64,000 nt of DNA, taken from positions 65,592-129,591 of the forward strand of contig NZ_LGDD01000036.1 of assembly GCF_001279695.1 (NCBI RefSeq), read 5' to 3'. A model generated the notes under the pieces. It was not told the origin of the DNA. It was given only the letters and a program-made list of their open reading frames with translations, and did no database searches. Of this stretch, positions 47,421 to 59,492 are shown in pieces (position 1 is the first letter of the stretch; every line of letters begins with the position of its first letter). The position numbers were made by a program, and so were the translations under genes. This DNA comes from Streptomyces sp. WM6378. GTDB taxonomy: Bacteria > Actinomycetota > Actinomycetes > Streptomycetales > Streptomycetaceae.

Positions 47421-47462
47421 ACGGCGCCCCGGTGCGACGTATGTCACACCGGGGCGCCGTGG
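47421..47462 (-). terminator. Terminator after pyrF
   Basis: A perfect 15-bp stem, CACGGCGCCCCGGTG and its complement, with a 12-nt loop, beginning 4 nt beyond the pyrF stop. Confidence 0.88.
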
Positions 47463-47466
47463 TGGA

Positions 47467-48300
47467 TCAGGCCTGCCCGATCGCCGCGCGGACCTCGTCG
47501 GCGTAGCGGGCCGCCGCCTCGCGCAGGGCGCTCACGTCCGGGCCGTGGCGCAGGACGCCGCGGCTGACGCTCGGGACGACGTTGCGCACGGCGGAGCCGA
47601 AGACGCCGGGGAGGTCGGCCGGGGTCGCGCCCTGGGCGCCGATGCCGGGGGCGAGCAGCGGGCCGTTGATGTCGAGGTTCACCCCGGCGTCGCCCAGCGT
47701 CGCGCCGACCACCGCGCCGACCGAGCCCATCGGCGAGGCGCCCGCGTTCTCGGCGGCCATGTGGTCCAGCATCAGCTGGGCAAGGGGACGGCCGTCGGCC
47801 GCCGTCGAGCGCTGGACCTCGGCGCCCTCCGGGTTGGAGGTCAGGGCGAGCACGAAGACGCCCGAGCCGGACTTCGCGGCCAGGTCGAGCGCCGGGCGCA
47901 GCGAGCCGAAGCCGAGGTAGGGCGAGACGGTCACGGCGTCCGAGAAGAGCGGGGACGCCGGGTCCAGGTAGGTGGCCGCGTACGCCGCCATGGTGGAGCC
48001 GATGTCGCCGCGCTTGGCGTCCATCAGGACCAGCGTGCCGGCCGCGCGGGCCTCCTCGACGGCCTTCTCCAGGACGGCGGTGCCGCGCGAGCCGAACCGC
48101 TCGAAGAACGCGGACTGCGGCTTGAGGACGGCCACCCGGTCGGCCAGCGCCTCCACCACGATGCGGGTGAAGCGCTCAAGACCGGCGATGTCGTCGTTCA
48201 GGCCCCAGTCCGCGAGCAGGGACGCGTGCGGGTCGATGCCCACGCAGAGCGGGCCGCGGGTGTCCATCGCCTCGCGCAGTCGGGTACCGAAGGGGATCAT
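47467..48300 (-). CDS. pyrF: Orotidine 5'-phosphate decarboxylase
   Basis: A 277-residue enzyme giving UMP from OMP. It belongs to the longer actinobacterial type-2 form: [16 protein letters not shown], the catalytic [19 protein letters not shown] and [16 protein letters not shown]. Its ATG overlaps the pyrD stop in ATGA (48297-48300). Confidence 0.95.
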   Translation of the reverse strand: MIPFGTRLREAMDTRGPLCVGIDPHASLLADWGLNDDIAGLERFTRIVVEALADRVAVLKPQSAFFERFGSRGTAVLEKAVEEARAAGTLVLMDAKRGDIGSTMAAYAATYLDPASPLFSDAVTVSPYLGFGSLRPALDLAAKSGSGVFVLALTSNPEGAEVQRSTAADGRPLAQLMLDHMAAENAGASPMGSVGAVVGATLGDAGVNLDINGPLLAPGIGAQGATPADLPGVFGSAVRNVVPSVSRGVLRHGPDVSALREAAARYADEVRAAIGQA

Positions 48301-49409
48301 GCGGCGGCCTTCTTCCGGGTCTCGGCGCCGACGGCCTCGGCGAGCGTTGCGTACGGGGAGGTGGCGAGCCGGGCGGCGAGGCCCTTGTGGATCGCGCGGC
48401 CCCAGAAGGGACCCTCGTAGATGAAGGCGCTGTAGCCCTGGACCAGGGTGGCGCCGGCCAGGATGCGCTGCCAGGCGTCCTCGGCGTTCTCGATGCCGCC
48501 GACGCCGATCAGGACCAGGCGGTCGCCGACGCGGGCGTACAGGCGGCCGAGGACCTCCAGGGAGCGCTCCTTGAGCGGGGCGCCGGACAGGCCGCCGGTC
48601 TCCTTGACGAGGTCGGCGGAGGACTTCAGGCCGAGCCCGTCCCGGGCGATCGTGGTGTTCGTGGCGATGATGCCGTCGAGGCCGAGCTCGACGGCGAGGT
48701 CGGCGACCGCGTCGATGTCGGCGTCGGCGAGGTCGGGCGCGATCTTGACGAGCAGCGGGACGCGACGGCCCTGGACGCTGCGGTCGGCGGCCTCGCGCAC
48801 GGCGGTCAGGAGCGGGCGCAGCGACTCGGTGGCCTGGAGGTTGCGCAGGCCGGGCGTGTTCGGCGAGGAGACGTTCACGACGAGGTAGTCGGCGTGCTCG
48901 GCCAGGCGCTCGGTCGACTTCACGTAGTCGGCGGCGGCCTCGGCCTCGGGGACGACCTTGGTCTTGCCGATGTTGACGCCCACGGTCGTACGGAACACCG
49001 CCTTGCGTGCCGCCAGGCGCTCGGCCACCGCCGCCGAGCCCTCGTTGTTGAAGCCCATGCGGTTGATCAGCGCGCGGTCCGGCACGAGCCGGAACAGGCG
49101 CTTCTTCGGGTTGCCGGGCTGGGGCTCGCCGGTGACGGTGCCGATCTCGATGTGGTCGAAGCCGAGCATGGACATGCCGTCGATCGCGACGGCGTTCTTG
49201 TCGAAGCCGGCGGCGAGGCCGAAGGGGCCGTGCATGCGCAGGCCGAGCGCCTCGGTGCGCAGCTCCTTGTGGCGGGGCGCGAGCACGGCGGCGACGAAGG
49301 TGCGCAGGACGGGGATGCGGGCCGCGAGGCGGATCCAGCGGAAGGCCAGGTAGTGGGCCTGCTCCGGGTCCATGCGCTTGAAGACGAGGTTGAAGAAGAG
49401 CTTGTACAT
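48297..49409 (-). CDS. pyrD: Dihydroorotate dehydrogenase (quinone), class 2
   Basis: A 370-residue membrane-associated flavoenzyme oxidising dihydroorotate to orotate. The N-terminal amphipathic helix ([20 protein letters not shown]) is the quinone-side element of class 2. FMN and active-site motifs are [32 protein letters not shown] (Ser base) and [12 protein letters not shown]. It follows carB across a hairpin and leads into pyrF. Confidence 0.96.
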   Translation of the reverse strand: MYKLFFNLVFKRMDPEQAHYLAFRWIRLAARIPVLRTFVAAVLAPRHKELRTEALGLRMHGPFGLAAGFDKNAVAIDGMSMLGFDHIEIGTVTGEPQPGNPKKRLFRLVPDRALINRMGFNNEGSAAVAERLAARKAVFRTTVGVNIGKTKVVPEAEAAADYVKSTERLAEHADYLVVNVSSPNTPGLRNLQATESLRPLLTAVREAADRSVQGRRVPLLVKIAPDLADADIDAVADLAVELGLDGIIATNTTIARDGLGLKSSADLVKETGGLSGAPLKERSLEVLGRLYARVGDRLVLIGVGGIENAEDAWQRILAGATLVQGYSAFIYEGPFWGRAIHKGLAARLATSPYATLAEAVGAETRKKAAA

Positions 49410-49435
49410 GTTTCTCGGTGTCCTCAGGGGCTCAT

Positions 49436-49472
49436 GACGAGGGGGACACCGATTTCCGGTGTCCCCCTCGTC
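49436..49472 (-). terminator. Terminator-like hairpin between carB and pyrD
   Basis: A perfect 16-bp stem (49436-49451 with 49457-49472; core GAGGGGGACACCG / CGGTGTCCCCCTC) and a 5-nt loop, starting 8 nt after the carB stop. It fills most of the 71-bp gap before pyrD, so it should separate pyrDF from the upstream operon or attenuate read-through. Confidence 0.88.
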
Positions 49473-49480
49473 GCCGTCTG

Positions 49481-52781
<3,301 letters not shown>

Positions 52782-52789
<8 letters not shown>

Positions 52790-53924
52790 GCTGGCCCTCC
52801 ATGAGCTCTACGAAGCGGTCGAAGAGGTACGCGGCGTCGTGCGGTCCCGCGGCTGCTTCGGGGTGGTACTGGACGCTGAAGGCCGGCTGGTCGAGCAGCT
52901 GGAGGCCTTCGACGACCTGGTCGTTCAGACAGACGTGGGAGACCTCGGCGCGCCCGTAGGGCGTCTCGGAGACCTTGTCGAGCGGCGCGTCGACGGCGAA
53001 GCCGTGGTTGTGCGCGGTGACCTCGACCTTGCCGGTCGTACGGTCCTGCACCGGCTGGTTGATGCCGCGGTGGCCGTACTTCAGCTTGTACGTGCCGAAG
53101 CCGAGCGCGCGGCCCAGGATCTGGTTGCCGAAGCAGATGCCGAACAGCGGCGTCTTGCGCGCGAGGACGGCCTGCATGACGGCGACGGGGCCGTCGGCGG
53201 TGGCCGGGTCGCCCGGGCCGTTGGAGAAGAACACGCCGTCGGGGTTCACGGCGTACACGTCCTCGGCGGTGGCGGTCGCGGGCAGCACGTGCACCTCGAT
53301 GCCGCGCTCGGCCATGCGGTGCGGGGTCATGCCCTTGATGCCGAGGTCGACGGCGGCGACGGTGAACTTCTTCTCACCGATCGCGGGGACGACGTACGTC
53401 TCCTTGGTGGCGACCTCCGCGGAGAGGTTCGCGCCGACCATCTGGGGCGCTTCCTTCACGCGGGCGAGCAGCGCCGCGTCGTCCGCGACCGCCTCGCCGG
53501 AGAAGATGCCGACGCGCATGGCGCCGCGCTCGCGCAGGTGGCGGGTGAGCGCGCGGGTGTCGATGCCGGAGATCCCGACGACGCCCTGCTTGACGAGCTC
53601 GTCGTCCAGGGAGCGGCGCGAGCGCCAGTTGGACGGGATGCGGGCGGGGTCGCGCACGACGTAGCCGGCCACCCAGATGCGCGAGGACTCGGGGTCCTCG
53701 TCGTTCACGCCGGTGTTGCCGACGTGCGGGGCGGTCATCACGACGACCTGGCGGTGGTACGACGGGTCGGTCAGGGTCTCCTGGTAGCCGGTCATGCCGG
53801 TGGAGAACACGGCCTCGCCGAAGGTCTCCCCCACGGCCCCGTAGGCGCGGCCGCGGAAGATACGGCCGTCCTCCAGGACGAGTACGGCGGGAGCTTTGGC
53901 GGCTCCCCGGGTGGAGGTCGTCAT
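52782..53924 (-). CDS. carA: Carbamoyl-phosphate synthase small subunit (glutaminase)
   Basis: A 380-residue glutamine amidotransferase that passes ammonia to CarB. The N-terminal CarA domain has [14 protein letters not shown] and [16 protein letters not shown]. The class-I GATase domain has the nucleophile Cys in [12 protein letters not shown] and the His/Glu pair in [13 protein letters not shown]. Its ATG overlaps the stop of the PH-like protein gene upstream (ATGA). Confidence 0.98.
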
Positions 53925-54511
53925 CGTGCGGCGCCTTCCGTCGTGTTGGTGGGTTGTTCAGAGGTCTCGGTCATGGAGTTGATGGCTTCGACCCAGGCCG
54001 GGTGCTGCTCGGCCCGGTCGGAGCGGAAGCCCGAGTCGATGAGCTTGTCGCCGTGTTGCCAGGTGACGACGAGCAGGCCGCCCTCGGTGAGGACCTTGCC
54101 CGCGATGCCCTTGTCGAGCCGGGCCTCGCGCAGCTGCGCGGCCGGGACGAAGAAGTCGTTCGCCCCGGGGCGTACGACGTCCAGGCCCGCGTCCGTCAGG
54201 GTGAGCTCGGCCTTGCTGCGCACGCCCAGGCCGTGCGCCACGATGCGGTCGAGCCACTGCCCGGCGGTGGTGGAGCCGTGGTAGCGGCCGCTCAGCTTCA
54301 GTTTCGCCTCGCCCGGCGCTTCGGGCGCGGTGGGGAGAGCGGGCAGGTCGGCCTGGAGGCGGCCGCGCCACTGCCAGCCCTGGCGCATCAGCCAGTAGAC
54401 GAGCGCCACGAAGAGCGCGAGACCGACGAGCCAGCCGATCCGTCCGCCCCAGTTGGTCACCTCGGCGGACTTCTCCTCGGCGGCCAGATTGATCAGTGAT
54501 GCGTACGTCAC
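53921..54511 (-). CDS. PH-like-domain membrane protein of the pyr operon
   Basis: A 196-residue protein with one N-terminal transmembrane helix (about 24-42, [17 protein letters not shown]) and a cytoplasmic beta-rich PH-like domain (about 70-185; [31 protein letters not shown]). It is conserved between pyrC and carA in actinobacteria, but its function is unknown. Start and stop overlaps (ATGA) with both neighbours show tight translational coupling, so it may tether or regulate pyrimidine enzymes at the membrane (inference). Confidence 0.8.
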   Translation of the reverse strand: MTYASLINLAAEEKSAEVTNWGGRIGWLVGLALFVALVYWLMRQGWQWRGRLQADLPALPTAPEAPGEAKLKLSGRYHGSTTAGQWLDRIVAHGLGVRSKAELTLTDAGLDVVRPGANDFFVPAAQLREARLDKGIAGKVLTEGGLLVVTWQHGDKLIDSGFRSDRAEQHPAWVEAINSMTETSEQPTNTTEGAAR

Positions 54512-55794
54512 GCCAGCTTCCCGTCCACGACCGTTGCCCGGCCCCGCAGGAAGGTGTGGGTGATGCGTCCGGGCAGCTCGCGGCCCTCGTAGGGGGTGTT
54601 GCGGCTGCGGGAGGCGAAGCCCGCGGGGTTCACCTCACCACGGTATGCCGGATCGACGAGCGTCAGGTTGGCGGGTTCGCCTGCCGAGACGGGGCGTCCG
54701 TGGCCCGTGGCCTGCCCGATCTGGGCGGGCTTGTGGGACATGCGGTCGGCGACGCCGGCCCAGTCGAGCAGTCCGGTCTCGACCATCGTGTGCTGGACGA
54801 CGGAGAGCGCGGTCTCCAGGCCGACCATGCCCATGGCGGCCGCGGCCCACTCACAGTCCTTGTCCTCGTGCGGGTGCGGGGCGTGGTCGGTGGCGACGAT
54901 GTCGATCGTGCCGTCGGCGAGCGCCTCGCGCAGCGCCATGACGTCCTTCTCCGTGCGCAGCGGCGGGTTGACCTTGTAAACCGGGTTGTACGAGCGGACC
55001 AGCTCGTCGGTGAGGAGCAGGTGGTGCGGGGTGACCTCGGCGGTCACGTCGATGCCGCGCGACTTGGCCCAGCGGACGATCTCGACCGAGCCGGCGGTCG
55101 ACAGGTGGCAGATGTGCACGCGGGAGCCGACGTGCTCGGCGAGCAGCACGTCGCGGGCGATGATCGACTCCTCGGCGACGGCGGGCCAGCCGCCGAGACC
55201 GAGCTCGGCCGAGACGATGCCCTCGTTCATCTGGGCGCCCTCGGTCAGGCGGGGCTCCTGGGCGTGCTGCGCGACGACGCCGCCGAAGGCCTTCACGTAC
55301 TCCAGGGCGCGGCGCATGATCACGGCGTCGTCGACGCACTTGCCGTCGTCGGAGAAGACCGTGACGCCGGCGGCGGAGTCGTGCATGGCGCCGAGCTCGG
55401 AGAGCTTCTTGCCCTCAAGGCCGACGGTGACGGCGCCGATGGGCTGCACGTCGCAGTAGCCGGACTCCTTGCCGAGCCGCCAGACCTGCTCGACGACGCC
55501 CGCGGTGTCGGCGACGGGGAAGGTGTTGGCCATGGCGAAGACCGAGGTGAAGCCGCCGCGTGCGGCCGCCTGGGTGCCGGTGAGGACGGTCTCGGAGTCC
55601 TCGCGACCGGGCTCGCGCAGGTGGGTGTGCAGGTCGACGAGGCCGGGCAGCAGGATCTGGCCCTCGGCGTCGACGACGGTCGCGTCCCCCGCCTCCAGGC
55701 CGGTGCCGACGGCGGCGATCGTCTCGCCGTCGATCAGGACGTCCTGGACCTCGCCGCCCAGGACCTTCGCACCACGGATAAGGATCTTGCTCAT
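54508..55794 (-). CDS. pyrC: Dihydroorotase
   Basis: A 428-residue class-I amidohydrolase that cyclises carbamoyl aspartate. Metal ligands are visible in LVDLHTHLREPGREDSE, CHLSTAGSVEIV and DIVATDHAPHPHEDKDCEW. The start MSKILIRGAKV is typical. It is 2 bp downstream of pyrB and overlaps the next gene by 4 bp. Confidence 0.97.
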   Translation of the reverse strand: MSKILIRGAKVLGGEVQDVLIDGETIAAVGTGLEAGDATVVDAEGQILLPGLVDLHTHLREPGREDSETVLTGTQAAARGGFTSVFAMANTFPVADTAGVVEQVWRLGKESGYCDVQPIGAVTVGLEGKKLSELGAMHDSAAGVTVFSDDGKCVDDAVIMRRALEYVKAFGGVVAQHAQEPRLTEGAQMNEGIVSAELGLGGWPAVAEESIIARDVLLAEHVGSRVHICHLSTAGSVEIVRWAKSRGIDVTAEVTPHHLLLTDELVRSYNPVYKVNPPLRTEKDVMALREALADGTIDIVATDHAPHPHEDKDCEWAAAAMGMVGLETALSVVQHTMVETGLLDWAGVADRMSHKPAQIGQATGHGRPVSAGEPANLTLVDPAYRGEVNPAGFASRSRNTPYEGRELPGRITHTFLRGRATVVDGKLA

Positions 55795-55796
55795 GG

Positions 55797-56780
55797 TTAC
55801 TTGTTCTCCGAATCGGTGGGACGGGCGTGGCTGACGGCGGGCTCGTTGCCGCCGAGCAGCAGGTACAGGACCGCCATGCGGGTGTGGACGCCGTTGGCGA
55901 CCTGCTCGACGACCGTGCAGCGGTCGGAGTCGGCGACCTCGGCGGTGATCTCCATGCCGCGCACCATCGGGCCGGGGTGCATGACGATGCCGTGCTCGGG
56001 CATCTTGGCCATGCGCTCGCCGTCGAGCCCGTAGCGCCGCGAGTACTCGCGCTCGGTCGGGAAGAAGGCGGCGTTCATGCGTTCGCGCTGCACACGCAGC
56101 ATCATCACCGCGTCGGACTTCGGCAGCACGGCGTCCAGGTCGTACGACACGTCGCAGGTCCAGTGCTCGACGCCGACCGGGAGCAGCGTCGGCGGGGCCA
56201 CCAGGGTGACCTCGGCGCCCAGCGTGTGCAGCAGGTCGACGTTGGAGCGGGCCACCCGGCTGTGCAGCACGTCGCCGACGAGGGTGATGCGCTTGCCGGC
56301 CAGGTCCTGGCCGAGCGCGTCCTTGCCGACCAGGCGGCGGCGCATGGTGAACGCGTCGAGCAGCGCCTGGGTGGGGTGCTGGTGGGTGCCGTCACCGGCG
56401 TTGATGACCGGGGCGTCGATCCAGCCGGAGGTGGCCAGGCGGTAGGGGGCGCCGGACGCACTGTGCCGGATGACGACGGCGTCGACGCCCATCGCCTCCA
56501 GGGTCTGCGCGGTGTCCTTCAGGGACTCGCCCTTGGAGACCGAGGAGCCCTTGGCGGCGAAGTTGATGACATCGGCCGACAGGCGCTTCTCGGCGGCCTC
56601 GAAGGAGATCCGGGTGCGGGTGGAGTCCTCGAAGAACAGGTTGCAGATCGTCCGGCCGCGCAGCGCGGGGAGCTTCTTTATCGGCCGGTCGGAGACGCGG
56701 GCCATCTCCTCGGCGGTGTCGAGGATGAGGACGGCGTCGTCGCGGGTGAGGTCGGCGGCCGAGATGAGGTGACGCATCAT
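55797..56780 (-). CDS. pyrB: Aspartate carbamoyltransferase catalytic subunit
   Basis: A 327-residue ATCase that makes carbamoyl aspartate. The carbamoyl-phosphate site is [15 protein letters not shown], and the domain linker region has [16 protein letters not shown]. Two adjacent ATGs (56780 and 56777) are possible starts; both give [14 protein letters not shown]. No regulatory PyrI gene follows. It lies 95 bp after pyrR in the same operon. Confidence 0.97.
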   Translation of the reverse strand: MMRHLISAADLTRDDAVLILDTAEEMARVSDRPIKKLPALRGRTICNLFFEDSTRTRISFEAAEKRLSADVINFAAKGSSVSKGESLKDTAQTLEAMGVDAVVIRHSASGAPYRLATSGWIDAPVINAGDGTHQHPTQALLDAFTMRRRLVGKDALGQDLAGKRITLVGDVLHSRVARSNVDLLHTLGAEVTLVAPPTLLPVGVEHWTCDVSYDLDAVLPKSDAVMMLRVQRERMNAAFFPTEREYSRRYGLDGERMAKMPEHGIVMHPGPMVRGMEITAEVADSDRCTVVEQVANGVHTRMAVLYLLLGGNEPAVSHARPTDSENK

Positions 56781-56875
56781 CTGGGGGTTCTCCAGGTGTG
56801 GTGGAGGTTTGGGCATGCGGGCGCGCAGAAGCAGGCCGTACGGGTCCGGGTGGGCCGTACGGAGTCGTGTGGGGC

Positions 56876-57475
56876 CTACTGCTCGCCGGCCGGGGCGGTC
56901 TGCTTGACACCGAGCAGCACGGCGTCGCGGCCGTCCTCCTCGGCGAGCTGGACCTTGACCGTCTCCCGCAGCGACGTGGGGAGGTTCTTGCCGACGTAGT
57001 CGGCGCGGATCGGGAGTTCGCGGTGGCCGCGGTCGACGAGGACCGCGAGCTGGACGGCGCGGGGGCGGCCGATGTCGCCGAGCGCGTCGAGGGCGGCGCG
57101 GATGGTGCGGCCGGAGAAGAGGACGTCGTCGACGAGGACGACCAGGCGGCCGTCGACGTCGCCGGGGATCTCGGTGCGGCCGAGCGCCCGGGCGGGCTTC
57201 ATCCGCAGATCGTCGCGGTACATGGTGATGTCGAGGGAGCCGACCGGGGTCTTGCGCCCGGTGATTTCCTCCAGCTTCACGGCGAGCCGCTCGGCGAGGA
57301 AGACACCGCGGGTCGGGATGCCGAGGAGCACCACGTCGTCGGCGCCCTTGGCGCGTTCGACGATCTCGTGGGCGATACGGGTCAGGACGCGGGCGATGTC
57401 GGGGCCTTCGAGAACGGGCCGCGCCGCATCGGAGTGCGCCGGATCCTGCTGGTTCTGCGGGTGCTGCGTGTCCAT
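56876..57475 (-). CDS. pyrR: PyrR bifunctional pyrimidine operon regulator / uracil phosphoribosyltransferase
   Basis: A 199-residue phosphoribosyltransferase-fold protein. It has [18 protein letters not shown], the PRPP motif [21 protein letters not shown] and [10 protein letters not shown]. PyrR senses UMP and binds a specific RNA hairpin to repress the operon; actinobacterial PyrR acts on translation. A matching RNA loop overlaps its own ribosome-binding site. It is the first gene of the pyrR-pyrB-pyrC-PH-carA-carB operon. Confidence 0.97.
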   Translation of the reverse strand: MDTQHPQNQQDPAHSDAARPVLEGPDIARVLTRIAHEIVERAKGADDVVLLGIPTRGVFLAERLAVKLEEITGRKTPVGSLDITMYRDDLRMKPARALGRTEIPGDVDGRLVVLVDDVLFSGRTIRAALDALGDIGRPRAVQLAVLVDRGHRELPIRADYVGKNLPTSLRETVKVQLAEEDGRDAVLLGVKQTAPAGEQ

Positions 57476-57482
57476 ATGAAAC

Positions 57483-57521
57483 GGACCTCCTTCTCCGCCT
57501 CACGGGACGGACCTTAAAGGA
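57483..57521 (-). promoter_or_regulatory. PyrR-binding RNA loop overlapping the pyrR ribosome-binding site
   Basis: On the minus strand the leader reads GTCCGTCCCGTGAGGCGG then AGAAGGAGG and, after 8 nt, the pyrR ATG. The GUCC-N-GUGAGGC part matches the PyrR binding-loop consensus (ARUCCNGNGAGGYU). CCTT (upstream) can pair with AAGG of the SD and CCG with CGG, so the stabilised hairpin would hide the SD. This fits the translational repression reported for mycobacterial PyrR. Confidence 0.75.
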
Positions 57522-57681
57522 CGTCGGAATTGCGTCACCAACGGTACCAGGGGCCGGGAGGCACCCAACACCGGGCCATCACTCGAACGGGTGAGTGCGC
57601 CCGACGAATCGCCGTGACCTGTATGGCCCGGCCCACGCGGAGCCTGTCACTCCTCCGGGGCGAGGGTGTGGACCATTCGGC

Positions 57682-57711
57682 TTGACGCGGCCAAGTAACG
57701 CTGCGTAACCT
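57682..57711 (+). promoter_or_regulatory. bldD promoter with BldD autoregulatory box
   Basis: A -35 TTGACG (57682-57687) and -10 TAACCT (57706-57711) are separated by 18 bp. The BldD box TAACGCTGCGTAA (57696-57708) matches tnACnCWGnGTnA at every fixed position and covers the spacer and -10. A second partial palindrome, TAACCTCACAGTGAGTTA (57706-57723), follows. BldD is known to repress its own promoter. Confidence 0.85.
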
Positions 57712-57770
57712 CACAGTGAGTTACAGCCGCGCGGCGGAGCCGCACGTTGTCACAGCGTCCGGGGAGCTAT

Positions 57771-58271
57771 ATGTCCAGCGAATACGCAAAACAGCTCGGG
57801 GCCAAGCTCCGCGCCATCCGCACCCAGCAGGGCCTCTCCCTCCACGGTGTGGAGGAGAAGTCCCAGGGCCGCTGGAAGGCCGTCGTGGTCGGCTCGTACG
57901 AGCGCGGCGACCGTGCCGTGACCGTACAGCGCCTTGCCGAGCTGGCGGACTTCTACGGCGTTCCGGTGCAGGAGCTGCTGCCGGGCACCACGCCGGGCGG
58001 GGCCGCCGAGCCGCCGCCGAAGCTGGTCCTCGACCTTGAGCGCCTCGCGCACGTCCCGCCGGAGAAGGCGGGCCCGCTGCAGCGTTACGCGGCGACCATC
58101 CAGTCGCAGCGCGGCGACTACAACGGCAAGGTCCTCTCGATCCGCCAGGACGACCTGCGCACCCTTGCCGTGATCTACGACCAGTCGCCCTCGGTGCTGA
58201 CCGAGCAGCTGATCAGCTGGGGCGTCCTGGACGCGGACGCGCGCCGCGCGGTCGCCCACGAAGAGGGCTGA
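57771..58271 (+). CDS. bldD: BldD master developmental repressor
   Basis: A 166-residue regulator. The N-terminal XRE HTH (about 5-70, LRAIRTQQGLSLHGVEEKS) binds DNA. The C-terminal domain (about 80-166) binds a tetrameric c-di-GMP cage through R114-G-D116 and R125-Q-D-D128, both present at the published positions. With c-di-GMP it represses sporulation genes. ATG 57771 has GGGGAG 4 nt upstream. It is divergent from the pyrR operon. Confidence 0.98.
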   Translation: MSSEYAKQLGAKLRAIRTQQGLSLHGVEEKSQGRWKAVVVGSYERGDRAVTVQRLAELADFYGVPVQELLPGTTPGGAAEPPPKLVLDLERLAHVPPEKAGPLQRYAATIQSQRGDYNGKVLSIRQDDLRTLAVIYDQSPSVLTEQLISWGVLDADARRAVAHEEG

Positions 58272-58291
58272 CGCCCCTTCAGCAGAAACGT

Positions 58292-58338
58292 GCCGTCGGG
58301 CCCGGTGGGAGCACTCCGCTCCCACCGGGCCCGACGGC
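58292..58338. terminator. Strong terminator between bldD and nusB
   Basis: A perfect 20-bp stem, GCCGTCGGGCCCGGTGGGAG with its complement at 58319-58338 and a 7-nt loop, 20 bp after the bldD stop. The convergent nusB operon ends at 58426, so it may serve both. Confidence 0.92.
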
Positions 58339-58425
58339 GTCTTCGCGTACGGGGCGCCGGGGACGCCGAAGGGCCCGCAGCACACGTGGTGCCGCGGGCC
58401 CTTCGTAGGCCTTCGCCCGCCGACG

Positions 58426-58854
58426 CTAGTCGCGGCGCAGGCTCGGCTTGAGGTCCTTGAAACGGGCGAGCAGCCCGTTCACGAACGCCGGCGAGTCGTC
58501 CGTGGAGAACTCCTTCGCCAGCTGGACGGCCTCGTCGATGACGACCGCGTCGGGCGTCTCGTCCTCCCAGACGAGCTCGTACGCCCCGAGCCGCAGGATG
58601 TTCCGGTCGACGACCGGCATCCGGTCGAGCGTCCAGCCCACCGCGTACGTGGAGATGAGGTCGTCAATGCGGTCCACGTGGTCCGCGTACCCCTCGACGA
58701 GCTGCATCGTGTACTCGGCGACCGGCGGCTGACGGTCGTCGGACCGCGAGTGCCGCACCCAGTCCGCGAGGACCGTCTGCACGGACTCACCGCGCTGGTC
58801 GGCCTCGAAGAGGATCTGGAAGGCGCGCTTGCGGGCCTTGTTCCGGGCAGCCAC
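58426..58854 (-). CDS. nusB: Transcription antitermination factor NusB
   Basis: A 142-residue all-helical RNA-binding protein of rRNA antitermination. The family pattern is clear: RNKARKRAFQILFEADQRGES at the start, DRMPVVDRNILRLGAYELVW and ETPDAVVIDEAVQLAKEFS with SPAFVNGLLARF. It follows efp by 2 bp. Confidence 0.96.
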   Translation of the reverse strand: MAARNKARKRAFQILFEADQRGESVQTVLADWVRHSRSDDRQPPVAEYTMQLVEGYADHVDRIDDLISTYAVGWTLDRMPVVDRNILRLGAYELVWEDETPDAVVIDEAVQLAKEFSTDDSPAFVNGLLARFKDLKPSLRRD

Positions 58855-58856
58855 GG

Positions 58857-59423
58857 TTAGCTGTTCACCCGGCCGAGGTAGTCACCGGTGCGGGTGTCGA
58901 CCTTGATCTTCTCACCGGTGGTGATGAAGAGCGGGACGCCGATCTCGTAACCGGTCTCCAGGGTGGCCGGCTTGGTGCCGCCGGTGGAGCGGTCGCCCTG
59001 GACGCCCGGGTCGGTGTGCTGGATGACCAGCTCGACGGCGGCGGGGAGCTCGACGTAGAGCACCTCGCCCTCGTGCTGCGCGACCGAGGCGGTGAAGCCC
59101 TCGATCAGGAAGTTGGCGGCGTCGCCGACAGCCTTGCGGTCGACCATCAGCTGGTCGTACGTGTCCATGTCCATGAAGACGAAGTACTCGCCGTCCATGT
59201 ACGAGAACTGCATGTCGCGGCGGTCGATGGTGGCCGTCTCGACCTTCACACCGGCGTTGAAGGTCTTGTCGACCACCTTGCCGGAGAGCACGTTCTTGAG
59301 CTTGGTGCGCACGAAGGCCGGGCCCTTGCCGGGCTTGACGTGCTGGAACTCGACGACGGACCAGAGCTGGCCTCCGTCGAGCTTGAGCACCAGGCCGTTC
59401 TTGAGGTCGTTCGTGGAAGCCAC
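58857..59423 (-). CDS. efp: Elongation factor P
   Basis: A 188-residue three-domain EF-P that rescues ribosomes stalled at polyproline. The domain-I tip reads [10 protein letters not shown] with a Lys at the functional position. RTGDYLGRV ends domain III. GTG 59423 ([10 protein letters not shown]) is the family start. No EpmA/YmfI modification gene is present in the window. It is flanked by a PepP-like gene and nusB, the standard actinobacterial order. Confidence 0.96.
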   Translation of the reverse strand: MASTNDLKNGLVLKLDGGQLWSVVEFQHVKPGKGPAFVRTKLKNVLSGKVVDKTFNAGVKVETATIDRRDMQFSYMDGEYFVFMDMDTYDQLMVDRKAVGDAANFLIEGFTASVAQHEGEVLYVELPAAVELVIQHTDPGVQGDRSTGGTKPATLETGYEIGVPLFITTGEKIKVDTRTGDYLGRVNS

Positions 59424-59492
59424 GGTTGCGGAATCTCCTGGACTGAAAGCTGGTGGACGACCGAGGGTACGTACACGGGGCACGTACGCGTG

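Larger units (their letters stand above)
47094..47466. other. Intergenic region between pyrF and the sIHF gene
   Basis: About 370 bp holding the pyrF terminator (47421-47462), a second hairpin (47250-47289) and, closer to the sIHF gene, its presumed promoter and leader. AT-rich patches such as TTTGAGTAAGGAAATTGTC near 47303-47324 stand out. No extra coding frame was accepted. Confidence 0.55.
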
